Shown in pieces: positions 54,183 to 64,000 of a stretch of DNA of 64,000 bases. Below the pieces are notes generated by a model. It was not told where the DNA came from. It ran no database searches and worked only from the letters and a program-made list of their open reading frames with translations. The DNA is taken from NCBI RefSeq assembly GCF_002086795.1, contig NZ_MVIM01000004.1, positions 248,001 through 312,000 of the forward strand. Direction: 5' to 3'. Position 1 is the first letter of the stretch. The number at the start of each line of letters is the position of its first letter. Source of the stretch: Mycolicibacterium tusciae. Its GTDB lineage: Bacteria; Actinomycetota; Actinomycetes; Mycobacteriales; Mycobacteriaceae. The position numbers were made by a program, and so were the translations under genes.

Positions 54183-55433
54183 TCAGTAACGCCCAAACGC
54201 CAGGGCGACATTGTGTCCACCGAAGCCGAACGAGTTGTTGATGGCGTACTGGTAGTCGCCATATCGTGGCTCGCCCGCGACGACATCGAGATCGATCTCG
54301 GGGTCTGGGGTCTCGTAATTCAGTGTCGGTGGGATCACGCCATCGCGCAGCGTGAGCACCGTCAAGATCGACTCCAGGGCCCCGACCGCTCCGATGGAGT
54401 GCCCGAGCGCTGACTTCGGCGCATACACTGCTGCGTGCTCGACGCCGGCCACCCGGATCGCGTTGGCCTCGGCGGTATCGCCGATCGGCGTGGCCGTGGC
54501 GTGGGCGTTGACGTGCTGGATGTCCTTGGGAGACAACCCAGCCTGCTGCATCGCACGCTTCATCGCGTGTCCGGCTCGCTCACCGTTCGGATCCGGTGCC
54601 ACCATGTGATACGCGTCCGACGAAATACCCGCACCGAGCAAGCGGGCCAGCGGCTTGGCGCCGCGAGCCTTGGCGTGCTCCTCGGTCTCGATGACCATGA
54701 GTGCCCCGGCCTCACCGAAGACGAATCCGTCGCGGTTCTTGTCGAACGGCCGCGACGCCCCTTCGGGGTTGTCGTTGTTCGTCGACATGGCGCGCATCAT
54801 CGAGAACGCCGCGATGGGCAGCGCCTCGATGCCACCCTCGACACCGCCGCAGACGGCGATGTCGGCGTCGCCCATGACGATCTGGCGCCATGCGTGCGCG
54901 ATGCCTTCCGAGCCCGACGAACAGGCCGAGACGGGGGTGATGACGCCGGCGCGCGCGCCGAGTTCAAGCCCGACCACCGCAGCGGCACCGTTGGGCATGA
55001 TCATCTGAACGGCGAGCGGCGACACCTTGCGGGGGCCGCCCTCGTTCATCGCGTCATAGGTCTCGACGATCTTCTCGCCGCCACCGAGCCCTGTGCCGAT
55101 GACGACCGAGAAACGATCGGGGTCGACCTCCGGGCTACCGGCGGTTTCCCACAGCTGGTTGCCCAGGTACTTGGCCATGCGCTGGACATACGACATGCGG
55201 CGCAATTCCAACCGCGTCATCAGTGGGTCGAGGGGCTCCTTGAGGTGCCCGCCGATACGCACGGGCAGGTCCCACTTGGTGACGAAGTCGTCCTCGAGTA
55301 CGTGGATGCCGCTTTCTCCGGCCAGCAAGCCCTTCCACGTGCTCTCGATGTCCGGTGCGATGGACGTCGTCGCAGTGACGGCGGTGACCACAACACTGGG
55401 GAAACCGCCGTTTGCAGTGGAAGGTTTGGTCAC
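54183..55433 (-). CDS. kasA: Beta-ketoacyl-ACP synthase KasA
   Basis: 416 residues from GTG at 55433, overlapping the acpM stop (GTGA). The catalytic triad falls at the known positions: Cys171 (SACSSGSEG), His311 ([11 protein letters not shown]) and His345 ([10 protein letters not shown]). It condenses malonyl-AcpM with long acyl-AcpM in FAS-II and is essential for mycolate synthesis; it is the target of thiolactomycin. Length and residue numbers match M. tuberculosis KasA exactly. Confidence 0.95.
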   Translation of the reverse strand: MTKPSTANGGFPSVVVTAVTATTSIAPDIESTWKGLLAGESGIHVLEDDFVTKWDLPVRIGGHLKEPLDPLMTRLELRRMSYVQRMAKYLGNQLWETAGSPEVDPDRFSVVIGTGLGGGEKIVETYDAMNEGGPRKVSPLAVQMIMPNGAAAVVGLELGARAGVITPVSACSSGSEGIAHAWRQIVMGDADIAVCGGVEGGIEALPIAAFSMMRAMSTNNDNPEGASRPFDKNRDGFVFGEAGALMVIETEEHAKARGAKPLARLLGAGISSDAYHMVAPDPNGERAGHAMKRAMQQAGLSPKDIQHVNAHATATPIGDTAEANAIRVAGVEHAAVYAPKSALGHSIGAVGALESILTVLTLRDGVIPPTLNYETPDPEIDLDVVAGEPRYGDYQYAINNSFGFGGHNVALAFGRY

Positions 55434-55729
55434 TTGTTGTCCGACATCTGTGCGCGGATGGCGGCAGCAGCCTCAGGGTTCTCTTCCTCGAGCTTCTGGA
55501 TGTAGGCAACGACGTCACCGACGGTGCGCAGGCCCGCGAGGTCCTCGTCGGGGATCTTCACGCCGTACTTGTCCTCGGTCTGAACGGCGATCTCAACCAT
55601 CGACAGCGAGTCGATGTCCAGGTCGTCGACGAAGGACTTCTCCGGGGTGACCTCGGAGGGCTCGATACCGGTGACCTCTTCGATGATCTCGGCGATGCCG
55701 GCGATGATTTCGTCCTGGGTGGTTGCCAC
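55430..55729 (-). CDS. acpM: Meromycolate acyl carrier protein AcpM
   Basis: 99 residues from GTG at 55729 (AAGGAG upstream). Phosphopantetheine attachment at Ser41 in [11 protein letters not shown]. The acidic C-terminal extension beyond the usual ~77-residue ACP ([20 protein letters not shown]) is the mycobacterial AcpM hallmark. It shuttles growing meromycolate chains among FabD, KasA, KasB and the FAS-II reductases. It is coupled to kasA by a 4-bp overlap but separated from fabD by an 83-bp spacer. Confidence 0.95.
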   Translation of the reverse strand: MATTQDEIIAGIAEIIEEVTGIEPSEVTPEKSFVDDLDIDSLSMVEIAVQTEDKYGVKIPDEDLAGLRTVGDVVAYIQKLEEENPEAAAAIRAQMSDNK

Positions 55730-55757
55730 GGTGGCTCCTTCTAATTGGTTGTTACTG

Positions 55758-55771
55758 CCAACTGGTGTTGG
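55758..55771 (-). promoter_or_regulatory. Hairpin in the fabD-acpM spacer
   Basis: CCAAC-TGGT-GTTGG inside the 83-bp spacer, which is AT-richer than its surroundings and rich in AACAACCA-type repeats on the coding strand. It could mark an RNA-processing site or an acpM leader that sets higher expression of the carrier protein than of FabD. Confidence 0.35.
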
Positions 55772-55812
55772 TATGTGGTTGTTGCTTCCGACGGACCGGA
55801 AAGCATTCCCTT

Positions 55813-56721
55813 TCAGAGCTCGGCGAGCCCGTCCAGGTCAGCGGGGGACTTGACGGCGTGCGTCGGTACCCCCCGAAGTTCGCGTTTGGCAATCCCCGTC
55901 AGGGCCCCGGCAGGCGGGAACTCGACGAGCGCCGTCACATTCTGTTGACGCATGGTCTCGGTGCATAGATCCCAACGCACCGGCTTGGTCATTTGACCGA
56001 CCAACTTGGCCATCGCGTCCGCTGCCGAGGCAACTGCTTGACCATCGGCGTTCGACAAGAGCGTCGTTGTCGGCTCGGACGTTGTTACACCCTCGGCGGC
56101 GGCCGCGTACCCCTCGGCGGCGGTCGACATGAAGTGCGTGTGGAACGCGCCTGCGGTCGCGAGCTTGCGCACCCGCGCCTTCTCCGGCGGATCCTCGGCG
56201 AGCTTGTCCAGGGCCGCGATGCTGCCCGCGGCCACGATCTGACCGGCCGCGTTACGGTTGGCGGGCACCAGATCGAGCGCCTCAAGACGGGCCAGCACCT
56301 CGGCCTCGTCACCGCCGAGCACCGCAGCCATCCCGGTGGGCTCCAGTGCACAGGCCTTGGCCATTTCGGCGCCGCGGGTCGCGGCCAGCTTGACTGCGTC
56401 GTCCGCGGAGATCACGCCTGCGATCGCGTATGCCGCGATCTCACCGACCGAGTGGCCTGCGACCACGGTCTGCTTGCCGTCCAGGAGACCGCGCCGGGTC
56501 AGTTCCTCGTGGGCGAGCAGGGTGGCCGCCACGACCAGTGGCTGCGTGACGGCGGTATCGGTGATTTCCTCAGCGGTGGCGGTGGTTCCCAGCGTCGCGA
56601 GGTCCAAGCCGACGATCGCCGACCACGCTGCGACGCGGTCAGCGGCACCCGACAGCTCGAGCCACGGGGCGAGCATGCCGGGAGTTTGAGAGCCCTGTCC
56701 GGGCGCAAGCAACGCAAGCAC
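55813..56721 (-). CDS. fabD: Malonyl-CoA:AcpM transacylase
   Basis: 302 residues from GTG at 56721. GQGSQTPGML at the N-terminus, the nucleophile Ser91 in GHSVGE, and His194 in GAFHTHFM, the catalytic dyad of mycobacterial FabD. It loads malonate from malonyl-CoA onto AcpM for FAS-II elongation. It is the first gene of the fasII operon and starts ~45 bp downstream of a candidate -10 element. Confidence 0.94.
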   Translation of the reverse strand: MLALLAPGQGSQTPGMLAPWLELSGAADRVAAWSAIVGLDLATLGTTATAEEITDTAVTQPLVVAATLLAHEELTRRGLLDGKQTVVAGHSVGEIAAYAIAGVISADDAVKLAATRGAEMAKACALEPTGMAAVLGGDEAEVLARLEALDLVPANRNAAGQIVAAGSIAALDKLAEDPPEKARVRKLATAGAFHTHFMSTAAEGYAAAAEGVTTSEPTTTLLSNADGQAVASAADAMAKLVGQMTKPVRWDLCTETMRQQNVTALVEFPPAGALTGIAKRELRGVPTHAVKSPADLDGLAEL

Positions 56722-56765
56722 TCTCTAAGAGAACACTGTGAAACCGCATTTGCGCGGTGTAAGAG

Positions 56766-56807
56766 ATTATGAACCTCGTCTTAGGTTTTTGTAGGTACTC
56801 CACAAAA
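56766..56807 (-). promoter_or_regulatory. fasII promoter with candidate MabR inverted repeat
   Basis: On the minus strand a CATAAT hexamer (56766-56771) lies ~45 bp before the fabD start. Just upstream, TTTTGT-N9-ACAAAA (56787-56807) forms a perfect inverted repeat that covers the expected -35 region. MabR, encoded next door, is the known regulator of the mycobacterial fasII promoter; that this repeat is its site is inference. Confidence 0.55.
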
Positions 56808-56869
56808 GCGCATGTGATGCGACGCTATCGATACCGGTCCGCGACCTTATTAGCACCCGTGATCTTGAC

Positions 56870-58135
56870 CTAGGCCGACGAAGTGACCTCTGTCACCTGG
56901 CTAGCGGCGGCGTTTCGCGTGCTGGCTACGTGCGTTTGCCGACTCAGTCGGCCGAGGCTGGACGCGACCCGCAGGACATAGGCGTCCCGCGGGACCGTCG
57001 GATCGCGACCCGTGAAGTCCGCGATCCGTTTGAGCCGGTAGCGCACGGTATTTGGATGAACGAACAATTTGCGCGCGCACGCCTCGATGGCGCCGCCCGA
57101 GTCCAGATAAGCGTCGAGGGTCTCGGCCAGCGCCGGACCCGCGTCTGCCAAGGGCCGCATGACCTCAGCTTCCAGCGCGGCGACCGCGGAGATGTCGCCC
57201 AGCAGTGCTCGTTCGGGCAGTAGCTCGCGGGCCGCGACCGGTCGCGGTGCGCCGGTCCAGCCGGCGACGGCGTTCATACCGGCGATCGCCTCGGTGGCGC
57301 TGCGATGCGCGGCTGCCAATGTGGTGGCGGTCGGGCCGATCACCACGGGGCCGTCGGCGAAGACCTTCATCAGGTCGGTGAGAAAGCGGTCGGTCGCGGA
57401 CAGTCCGCCCGACACGATCGCGACCAGCCAGGTGCCGTGCACGTCGGACAGCGCGGCGCGGCCGTGGCGGCCGGCGACATCGTGCACGTCGTCCCCGACG
57501 AAGTCGTTCCGGTCCGGATGTGGCAGACCGACGATCACGGTGGCCGGGGCGGTCGCGTCCCATTTCAATGCCGCGGCCTGCGACTGCAACTCCGGTCCGG
57601 TGTCGCCGCGTACGACCGCGTCGATGACATTGGCCTCCATCCGGGTGTCCCACGCGCCGCGCGCTTCGGCCTGGTCGGCGTAGACGGTGGCGGCGGCGAA
57701 CGCGAGATCCCGGCTGTAGCGCAGAATTCCGGCCGTCAGCGCGGTCAACTGTTCGTCGGAGCGGGCCAAGAGCGGCACCACCTCCTCGCAGTACTCCATG
57801 GTGACGCGAACCATCTCGACCGACTGCCGGAGCGCGATCTTGCGACGGAGATCCTGTGGGACGACCTCGAACGCCTCGGCGGTGTAGCCGACATTGCTCT
57901 GCGGATTTCGCATCCACTCGACGAAGTTGACCACCGCGGCCTGCACGACCAACTGCACGCTGGCCCGCTGCGAGGCCTCGAGATCGGCGAAGAACGGCAG
58001 CCGTTGCTCGAGGGCGCGCACTGCCTCGGTGGCCAGTCGGCCCGAGTACTGCTTCAGCCGCCGCAGCACCACGTCCGGCACTGTTTCGAGCACCTCGACC
58101 GTGGACTTCGGCGGAACGTACCGATTGTCGGGCAT
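56870..58135 (-). CDS. mabR: PucR-family regulator MabR (mycolic acid biosynthesis regulator)
   Basis: 421 residues from ATG at 58135. N-terminal domain with KIALRQSVEMVRVTMEYCEE and LYRDLAFAA-like helices, a central GGDEF-remnant/PucR region, and a C-terminal PucR HTH (AYLDSGGAIEACARKLFVHP then NTVRYRLKRIADFTGRDP, residues ~345-382). It lies immediately upstream of fabD on the same strand, as Rv2242 does, and by analogy controls the fasII promoter in response to long-chain acyl-CoA. It starts 48 bp after aceE. Confidence 0.88.
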   Translation of the reverse strand: MPDNRYVPPKSTVEVLETVPDVVLRRLKQYSGRLATEAVRALEQRLPFFADLEASQRASVQLVVQAAVVNFVEWMRNPQSNVGYTAEAFEVVPQDLRRKIALRQSVEMVRVTMEYCEEVVPLLARSDEQLTALTAGILRYSRDLAFAAATVYADQAEARGAWDTRMEANVIDAVVRGDTGPELQSQAAALKWDATAPATVIVGLPHPDRNDFVGDDVHDVAGRHGRAALSDVHGTWLVAIVSGGLSATDRFLTDLMKVFADGPVVIGPTATTLAAAHRSATEAIAGMNAVAGWTGAPRPVAARELLPERALLGDISAVAALEAEVMRPLADAGPALAETLDAYLDSGGAIEACARKLFVHPNTVRYRLKRIADFTGRDPTVPRDAYVLRVASSLGRLSRQTHVASTRNAAASQVTEVTSSA

Positions 58136-58183
58136 CTATAAAGACTACGCCATGCTTCTGGAGGAATCCTCCAAGAAGGGCGG

Positions 58184-60973
<2,790 letters not shown>

Positions 60974-61172
60974 CTTCCGCTCCTTGTTAGGCGGTATACG
61001 TGCTGCGGTGGTCGGCGCGGATGTTTTCCGCACCTCTCACCTGTGGTCACTTTGCACCCTTGTGTGCTCGGTCTCTCCATCCTTCTCCAATCCTGCACGA
61101 GATGCACCGGTGGGGGTACGGGACTGGAATGAACCCGCGGTCGCGAATCGGACCCGGTAACCTCTGCAGACC

Positions 61173-61748
61173 GTGGTGACCGGTTGGCTGTTTCCGAGAC
61201 GCCTGCGGATCGCCGCTCTCGCGGTCGGCAGTGCCGCTTCCGCGGCGATGATCGTCGTGGGCTGTAGCAGTGTCACCCAGGGCACCGCGTCGGTCGATAC
61301 CGCGGATGCACCCGTGTATCGGGCATCGGTGTCGGCGTCGATCGCGGAGTCCGCCGCCAGCTCAAGTGCCCGCGAGTCCGAGCGGCAGGCATCGCTCACC
61401 CAGGAGGCGGTGCATACGTCGTGTGAGTCGCTGAGCACCAGCAGTGTGGACGCGATCGCCGCGGTGAACGCCTACGTCGACGCCTTCAACCAGAGCACCG
61501 CCGACGCCGACGCGAAGGCGCGCCCGGCGATCGACGCTCTCAATCACAGCGCCGACCTGGTCGCCCGGAGCGTGTCCGATCCGCTGCCGCCGGACCTGAA
61601 GGACTCGATGAACACCTGGGTCGACGCCGCAAGGGGCGTGGCAGTGGCGATTGAGGGCAATTACGGCCCCGAAGAATTCAATGCCGCGATCACCAAGCTC
61701 AACGATGCGAAGACCACCGCGCTGAACCGCTGTGATGCGGCATATTGA
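61173..61748 (+). CDS. Lipoprotein of unknown function
   Basis: 191 residues from GTG at 61173 (an adjacent GTG at 61176 is equivalent). Lipoprotein signal with lipobox VVGCSS; then a Ser/Ala-rich linker and a helical domain with SCESLSTSSVDAIAAVNAYV and LNDAKTTALNRCDAAY, whose two cysteines could pair. It diverges from aceE and corresponds to the Rv2240c position. No enzyme motif is visible; an envelope-associated role is likely. Confidence 0.75.
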   Translation: MVTGWLFPRRLRIAALAVGSAASAAMIVVGCSSVTQGTASVDTADAPVYRASVSASIAESAASSSARESERQASLTQEAVHTSCESLSTSSVDAIAAVNAYVDAFNQSTADADAKARPAIDALNHSADLVARSVSDPLPPDLKDSMNTWVDAARGVAVAIEGNYGPEEFNAAITKLNDAKTTALNRCDAAY

Positions 61749-61852
61749 TTTAGTTCGGCACAACCTGGCCTCCGGTGAGTCGCTAGTGGACCCCGGCGTG
61801 CGACGATAGGGCCGGACGCACATCGCGCCAGCTGGCTGAAGGAGGACCGACG

Positions 61853-62278
61853 GTGGTCGCGGCGGAGGACGCCTCGAACTACGCCCAAAGACTGGGCATC
61901 CAAAAAGATCAGGTTGTGCAGGAGTTGGGCTGGGACGAGGACGTCGACGACGACATCCGGGCCGACATCGAGGACGCGTGCGGTGGTGAGCTGCTCGACG
62001 AAGACGCCGACGAAGTGATCGACGTGGTGCTGCTGTGGTGGCGCGATGACGACGGCGACCTCGTCGATCGTCTGATGGACGCCATCACCCCCCTGGCCGA
62101 CGACGGCGTCATCTGGGTCGTCACCCCCAAGACGGGTAAGCCCGGACACGTGCAGCCGGCTGAGATCGCCGAGTCGGCGCCGACGGCCGGGCTGATGCAG
62201 ACTTCATCGGCCAACCTCGGTGGCTGGATCGCCAGCCGGTTGGTGCAGCCGAAGTCAAAGGCGGCAGGTAGGCATTGA
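61853..62278 (+). CDS. DUF3052-family protein
   Basis: 141 residues from GTG at 61853. Very acidic: LGWDEDVDDDIRADIEDACG and DEDADEVIDVVLLWWRDDDG, then VIWVVTPKTGKPGHVQPAEI. This is the DUF3052 pattern, conserved in actinobacteria (Rv2239c). Its stop overlaps the ahpE start (TTGA), so the two are translationally coupled and may act together in peroxide defence. Binding of a nucleic acid or cofactor cannot be inferred. Confidence 0.83.
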   Translation: MVAAEDASNYAQRLGIQKDQVVQELGWDEDVDDDIRADIEDACGGELLDEDADEVIDVVLLWWRDDDGDLVDRLMDAITPLADDGVIWVVTPKTGKPGHVQPAEIAESAPTAGLMQTSSANLGGWIASRLVQPKSKAAGRH

Positions 62279-62739
62279 TCGACGTCGGAACCGAGGCGCC
62301 GGACTTCACGCTCAAGGACCAGAACGGCCAGCCGGTCACCCTGAGCGACTTCCGCGGAGCCAAAGATGTATTGCTGGTGTTCTTCCCGTTGGCGTTCACG
62401 GGGATCTGTCAGGGCGAGCTCGACGAGATCCGTGACCATCTGGGGAATTACGAGAACGACGACACCGCGACGTTGGCCATTTCGGTCGGCCCGCCGCCGA
62501 CTCACAAGGTCTGGGCGACCGAAAGCGGCTTCCTGTTTCCGGTCCTGTCGGACTTCTGGCCGCATGGCGCGGTGGCGCAGGCCTATGGCGTGTTCAACCA
62601 CGACGCCGGCTTCGCCAATCGGGGGACCTTCGTCGTGGATCGCGCCGGCATCGTCCGGTTCGCGGAGATGAAGCAGCCGGGGGAGCCGCGCGATCAGGCG
62701 GCGTGGACGGATGCCTTGGCGGCGCTTCGGTCGGATTGA
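62275..62739 (+). CDS. ahpE: One-cysteine peroxiredoxin AhpE
   Basis: 154 residues from TTG at 62275, overlapping the DUF3052 stop. Peroxidatic Cys45 in PLAFTGICQGEL, the expected position, with no resolving Cys nearby, as in Rv2238c. Other conserved parts are ISVGPPPTHKVWATESGF and FWPHGAVAQAYGVF. It reduces peroxides and peroxynitrite, being itself reduced by mycothiol/mycoredoxin or another thiol. It is followed by tRNA-Val. Confidence 0.92.
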   Translation: MIDVGTEAPDFTLKDQNGQPVTLSDFRGAKDVLLVFFPLAFTGICQGELDEIRDHLGNYENDDTATLAISVGPPPTHKVWATESGFLFPVLSDFWPHGAVAQAYGVFNHDAGFANRGTFVVDRAGIVRFAEMKQPGEPRDQAAWTDALAALRSD

Positions 62740-62784
62740 CGGATTTCGTGTCTGACCTCGTCGGCGTGTAATTTGCCCTGACGA

Positions 62785-62856
62785 GGGCGCGTAGCTCAGT
62801 GGTAGAGCTCTGGTTTTACACACCAGCGGTCGGCGGTTCGATACCGTCCGCGCCCA
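62785..62856 (+). tRNA. tRNA-Val (anticodon TAC)
   Basis: Acceptor GGGCGCG pairs with CGCGCCC (62849-62855), D arm GCTC/GAGC, anticodon arm CTGGT/ACCAG with loop TTTACAC and TAC at 62817-62819, T arm GGCGG/CCGTC. Discriminator A62856. CCA is not encoded (CCG follows). It lies 45 bp after ahpE and borders a scrambled region with gene fragments. Confidence 0.93.
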
Positions 62857-62909
62857 CCGATGTTCGCCCAGTTCAAACGGGGTTATCCATCCCGACCGGC
62901 GACCCCCGC

Positions 62910-62928
62910 TGTGCCAAGAATGTGCCAA
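62910..62928. repeat. Short direct repeat TGTGCCAA
   Basis: TGTGCCAA at 62910-62917 and 62921-62928, 11 bp apart, 54 bp downstream of tRNA-Val. Such pairs occur as integrase arm sites near tRNA attachment sites, but chance is possible. Of the 479-bp stretch 62857-63335, the rest holds only the dehydrogenase fragment. Confidence 0.35.
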
Positions 62929-62952
62929 CCGAATCCGGGCGGGCTCGCGGCA

Positions 62953-63228
62953 ACCGGCGTAGATCATCTGCACTCGCTGGTCCACCCAGAGGCGCGAGAT
63001 GGGGTACTCCTGCTTGTATCCGTAACCTCCGTGCAGCTGCAGACAATCGTCAAGAACGTGCATGGCGCGTTCGGTGGTCCACCACTTGGCCATTGCGACG
63101 GTCTGGACGTCCAATCGTCCCTCGAGGTGTAGGCCGATGCAGTGGTCGAGGAACACTCGTGCGATGCGGGCTCCGGTAGCGACTTCGGCGAGCTTGAATT
63201 TCGTGTTCTGAAATCCGAATATGTTCAA
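62953..63228 (-). pseudogene. Acyl-CoA dehydrogenase C-terminal fragment
   Basis: About 92 codons matching the middle of the ACAD C-terminal domain: FGFQNTKFKLAEVATGARIA, then DVQTVAMAKWWTTERAMHVL and CLQLHGGYGYKQEYPISRLW, breaking off at QMIYAG where a normal protein continues with a TNEIMKEII-type tail. Upstream coding sequence for the FAD and N-terminal domains is missing (in-frame stop ~36 bp before). Both ends are lost, so this is a relic left by rearrangement next to tRNA-Val. Confidence 0.78.
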
Positions 63229-63335
63229 CTCCTCGTCTGGCGACGATTCCTCGACTCGTCACTTCTGGCGGGCTGCGCGACTGCATATCGCGTGCGCCGC
63301 GGTTGGCAGACCCTTCAGATCGATCTCGATAAAGG

Positions 63336-64000
63336 TCACTCTTCTGACATTTGGTAGCACCTTGTTCCGGAACCCGACAGGAAAACCCCCGCCGAACGAA
63401 GGGCCGCTCGCGCCTCCGGCAAGACCCGAAACATGGCCTGAAATACGTGGATTTGGCCGCGCCATACCTGTAACTTCACGGATGACTCGAACAATTGCAT
63501 GCGGTCAGCGAACCGTCGTGCGTCATCGAGCAACATCTCCCGCCCGCCGACCTGGATCAGCGTCGGCGGCATATCACGGAGATCCGCGTCGAGCACACTG
63601 ATGCGCGGATCCGTGGGATCGGCACAACCCACATAGAGCCCGAGGCTGCGCGCGGCCGACAAGGCCGACGCGAACGGGTCGCGGCGCCGCAGATCGCGTG
63701 CGAGAGCGAGTTGGCACGTCAAATCCAGCACCGGCGACATCAGCAACATCGCGTCGGGCGCAGGTAACCCATGTGTGTGCGCGCCCAGTGCGGTAGCCAC
63801 GGCCAGTTGGCCGCCGCCAGAGTCGCCCGCCACCGCCACCGAGCCGCCTCGCGGCCCGCCGGGGCGATCACAGGTCAACCACCTGTAGGCGTTGAGCGCA
63901 TCGTCGGCAGCGGCCGGATAGGGATGTCGCGGCGCCAGCCGGTACTGGACCGCAAACACCGGGCGACCCGATGCGGCGCTTAGCTCGCCCAGGAGCCCGC
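63336..64000 (-). CDS. HSL-family alpha/beta hydrolase (5' end beyond window edge)
   Basis: At least 221 codons remain open from base 64000 to the stop at 63336. Hormone-sensitive-lipase features: VQYRLAPRHPYPAAADDALN, nucleophile GDSGGGQLAVATALG (the family GDSAGG with G for A), LLMSPVLDLTCQ, DPRISVLDADLRDMPPTLIQ with an Asp, and GQIHVFQAMF with the catalytic His. It hydrolyses acyl esters. The HGGG oxyanion motif lies outside the window. It ends 108 bp from the dehydrogenase relic. Confidence 0.86.
   Translation of the reverse strand, partial: GLLGELSAASGRPVFAVQYRLAPRHPYPAAADDALNAYRWLTCDRPGGPRGGSVAVAGDSGGGQLAVATALGAHTHGLPAPDAMLLMSPVLDLTCQLALARDLRRRDPFASALSAARSLGLYVGCADPTDPRISVLDADLRDMPPTLIQVGGREMLLDDARRFADRMQLFESSVKLQVWRGQIHVFQAMFRVLPEARAALRSAGVFLSGSGTRCYQMSEE

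Noticed and set aside
60974..61033. N-terminal 20-residue extension of AceE
   Set aside because: The TTG at 60973 has AAGGAG at good spacing, and the product then matches the known mycobacterial N-terminus; the extension is basic and unlike any E1.
61909..62952. Continuation of the dehydrogenase fragment frame across tRNA-Val and ahpE
   Set aside because: The frame stays open only as an antisense reading of tRNA and ahpE; similarity to acyl-CoA dehydrogenases stops at 62953.

Overview
The window is high-GC actinobacterial DNA, almost certainly from a fast-growing mycobacterium (Mycolicibacterium-like). The strongest evidence is a complete fasII mycolic-acid cluster (fabD, acpM, kasA, kasB, accD6) next to a PucR-type regulator and aceE, with neighbours in nearly the order remembered for M. 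tuberculosis Rv2238c-Rv2264c. Mycothiol chemistry (mscR), frequent GTG/TTG starts, 4-bp GTGA/ATGA overlaps and small mycobacterial membrane proteins agree. Locus-tag comparisons are from memory, not from a search.

Layout. 1-7.2 kb: a MarR regulator diverging from an ECF-type transporter (S-A-A' fusion plus EcfT), then a TldD/TldE protease pair and a CxxC carboxymuconolactone-decarboxylase-like protein. 7.2-7.6 kb: tRNA-Met followed by a scar holding tandem repeats and a decayed copy of the tRNA 3' half. 7.6-12 kb: small accessory or stress proteins (membrane coiled coil, ABM-like duplication, LuxR regulator, GlsB, STAS). 12.3-16.4 kb: DUF1214 plus sulfotransferase operon, divergent TetR with a clear operator, and a lytic transglycosylase lipoprotein. 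16.5-21.3 kb: a broken CMD gene, a 51-aa membrane protein, an acyl-CoA dehydrogenase, a mucin-like surface protein, and an SDR behind a bidirectional terminator. 21.3-26.3 kb: a peptide/nickel-type ABC importer operon. 26.4-39.3 kb: secreted proteins, SDRs, a DapB-like dehydrogenase, a membrane Hsp70-like protein, an acyl-CoA oxidase-like enzyme, a DJ-1/GlxA divergent pair, a SABATH-type methyltransferase, a TetR/SDR pair and a SHOCT protein.

39.3-46.7 kb: mscR with a metallo-hydrolase (formaldehyde/nitrosothiol detoxification) diverging from a LuxR regulator, followed by a methyltransferase, a homocysteine methyltransferase and a serine hydrolase, then DUF3145 and DUF732 genes. 46.7-51.4 kb: a lipid kinase and an alkyl-DHAP-synthase-like flavoenzyme diverging from TetR-glpD, which together suggest DHAP-based glycerolipid chemistry. 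51.4-61 kb: accD6-kasB-kasA-acpM-fabD, mabR and aceE (all on the minus strand), linking acetyl-CoA production to meromycolate elongation. 61.2-62.9 kb: a lipoprotein, DUF3052, ahpE and tRNA-Val. 62.9-64 kb: a doubly truncated acyl-CoA dehydrogenase fragment beside tRNA-Val and a partial HSL-family esterase running off the right edge.

The best candidates for under-described biology are the autonomous S-A-A'/T ECF transporter under a MarR operator, the DHAP/ether-lipid-like quartet, the LuxR-methyltransferase cluster, the SABATH enzyme, and several sharp regulator-operator pairs. No CRISPR array, intact prophage or intact insertion sequence was seen.
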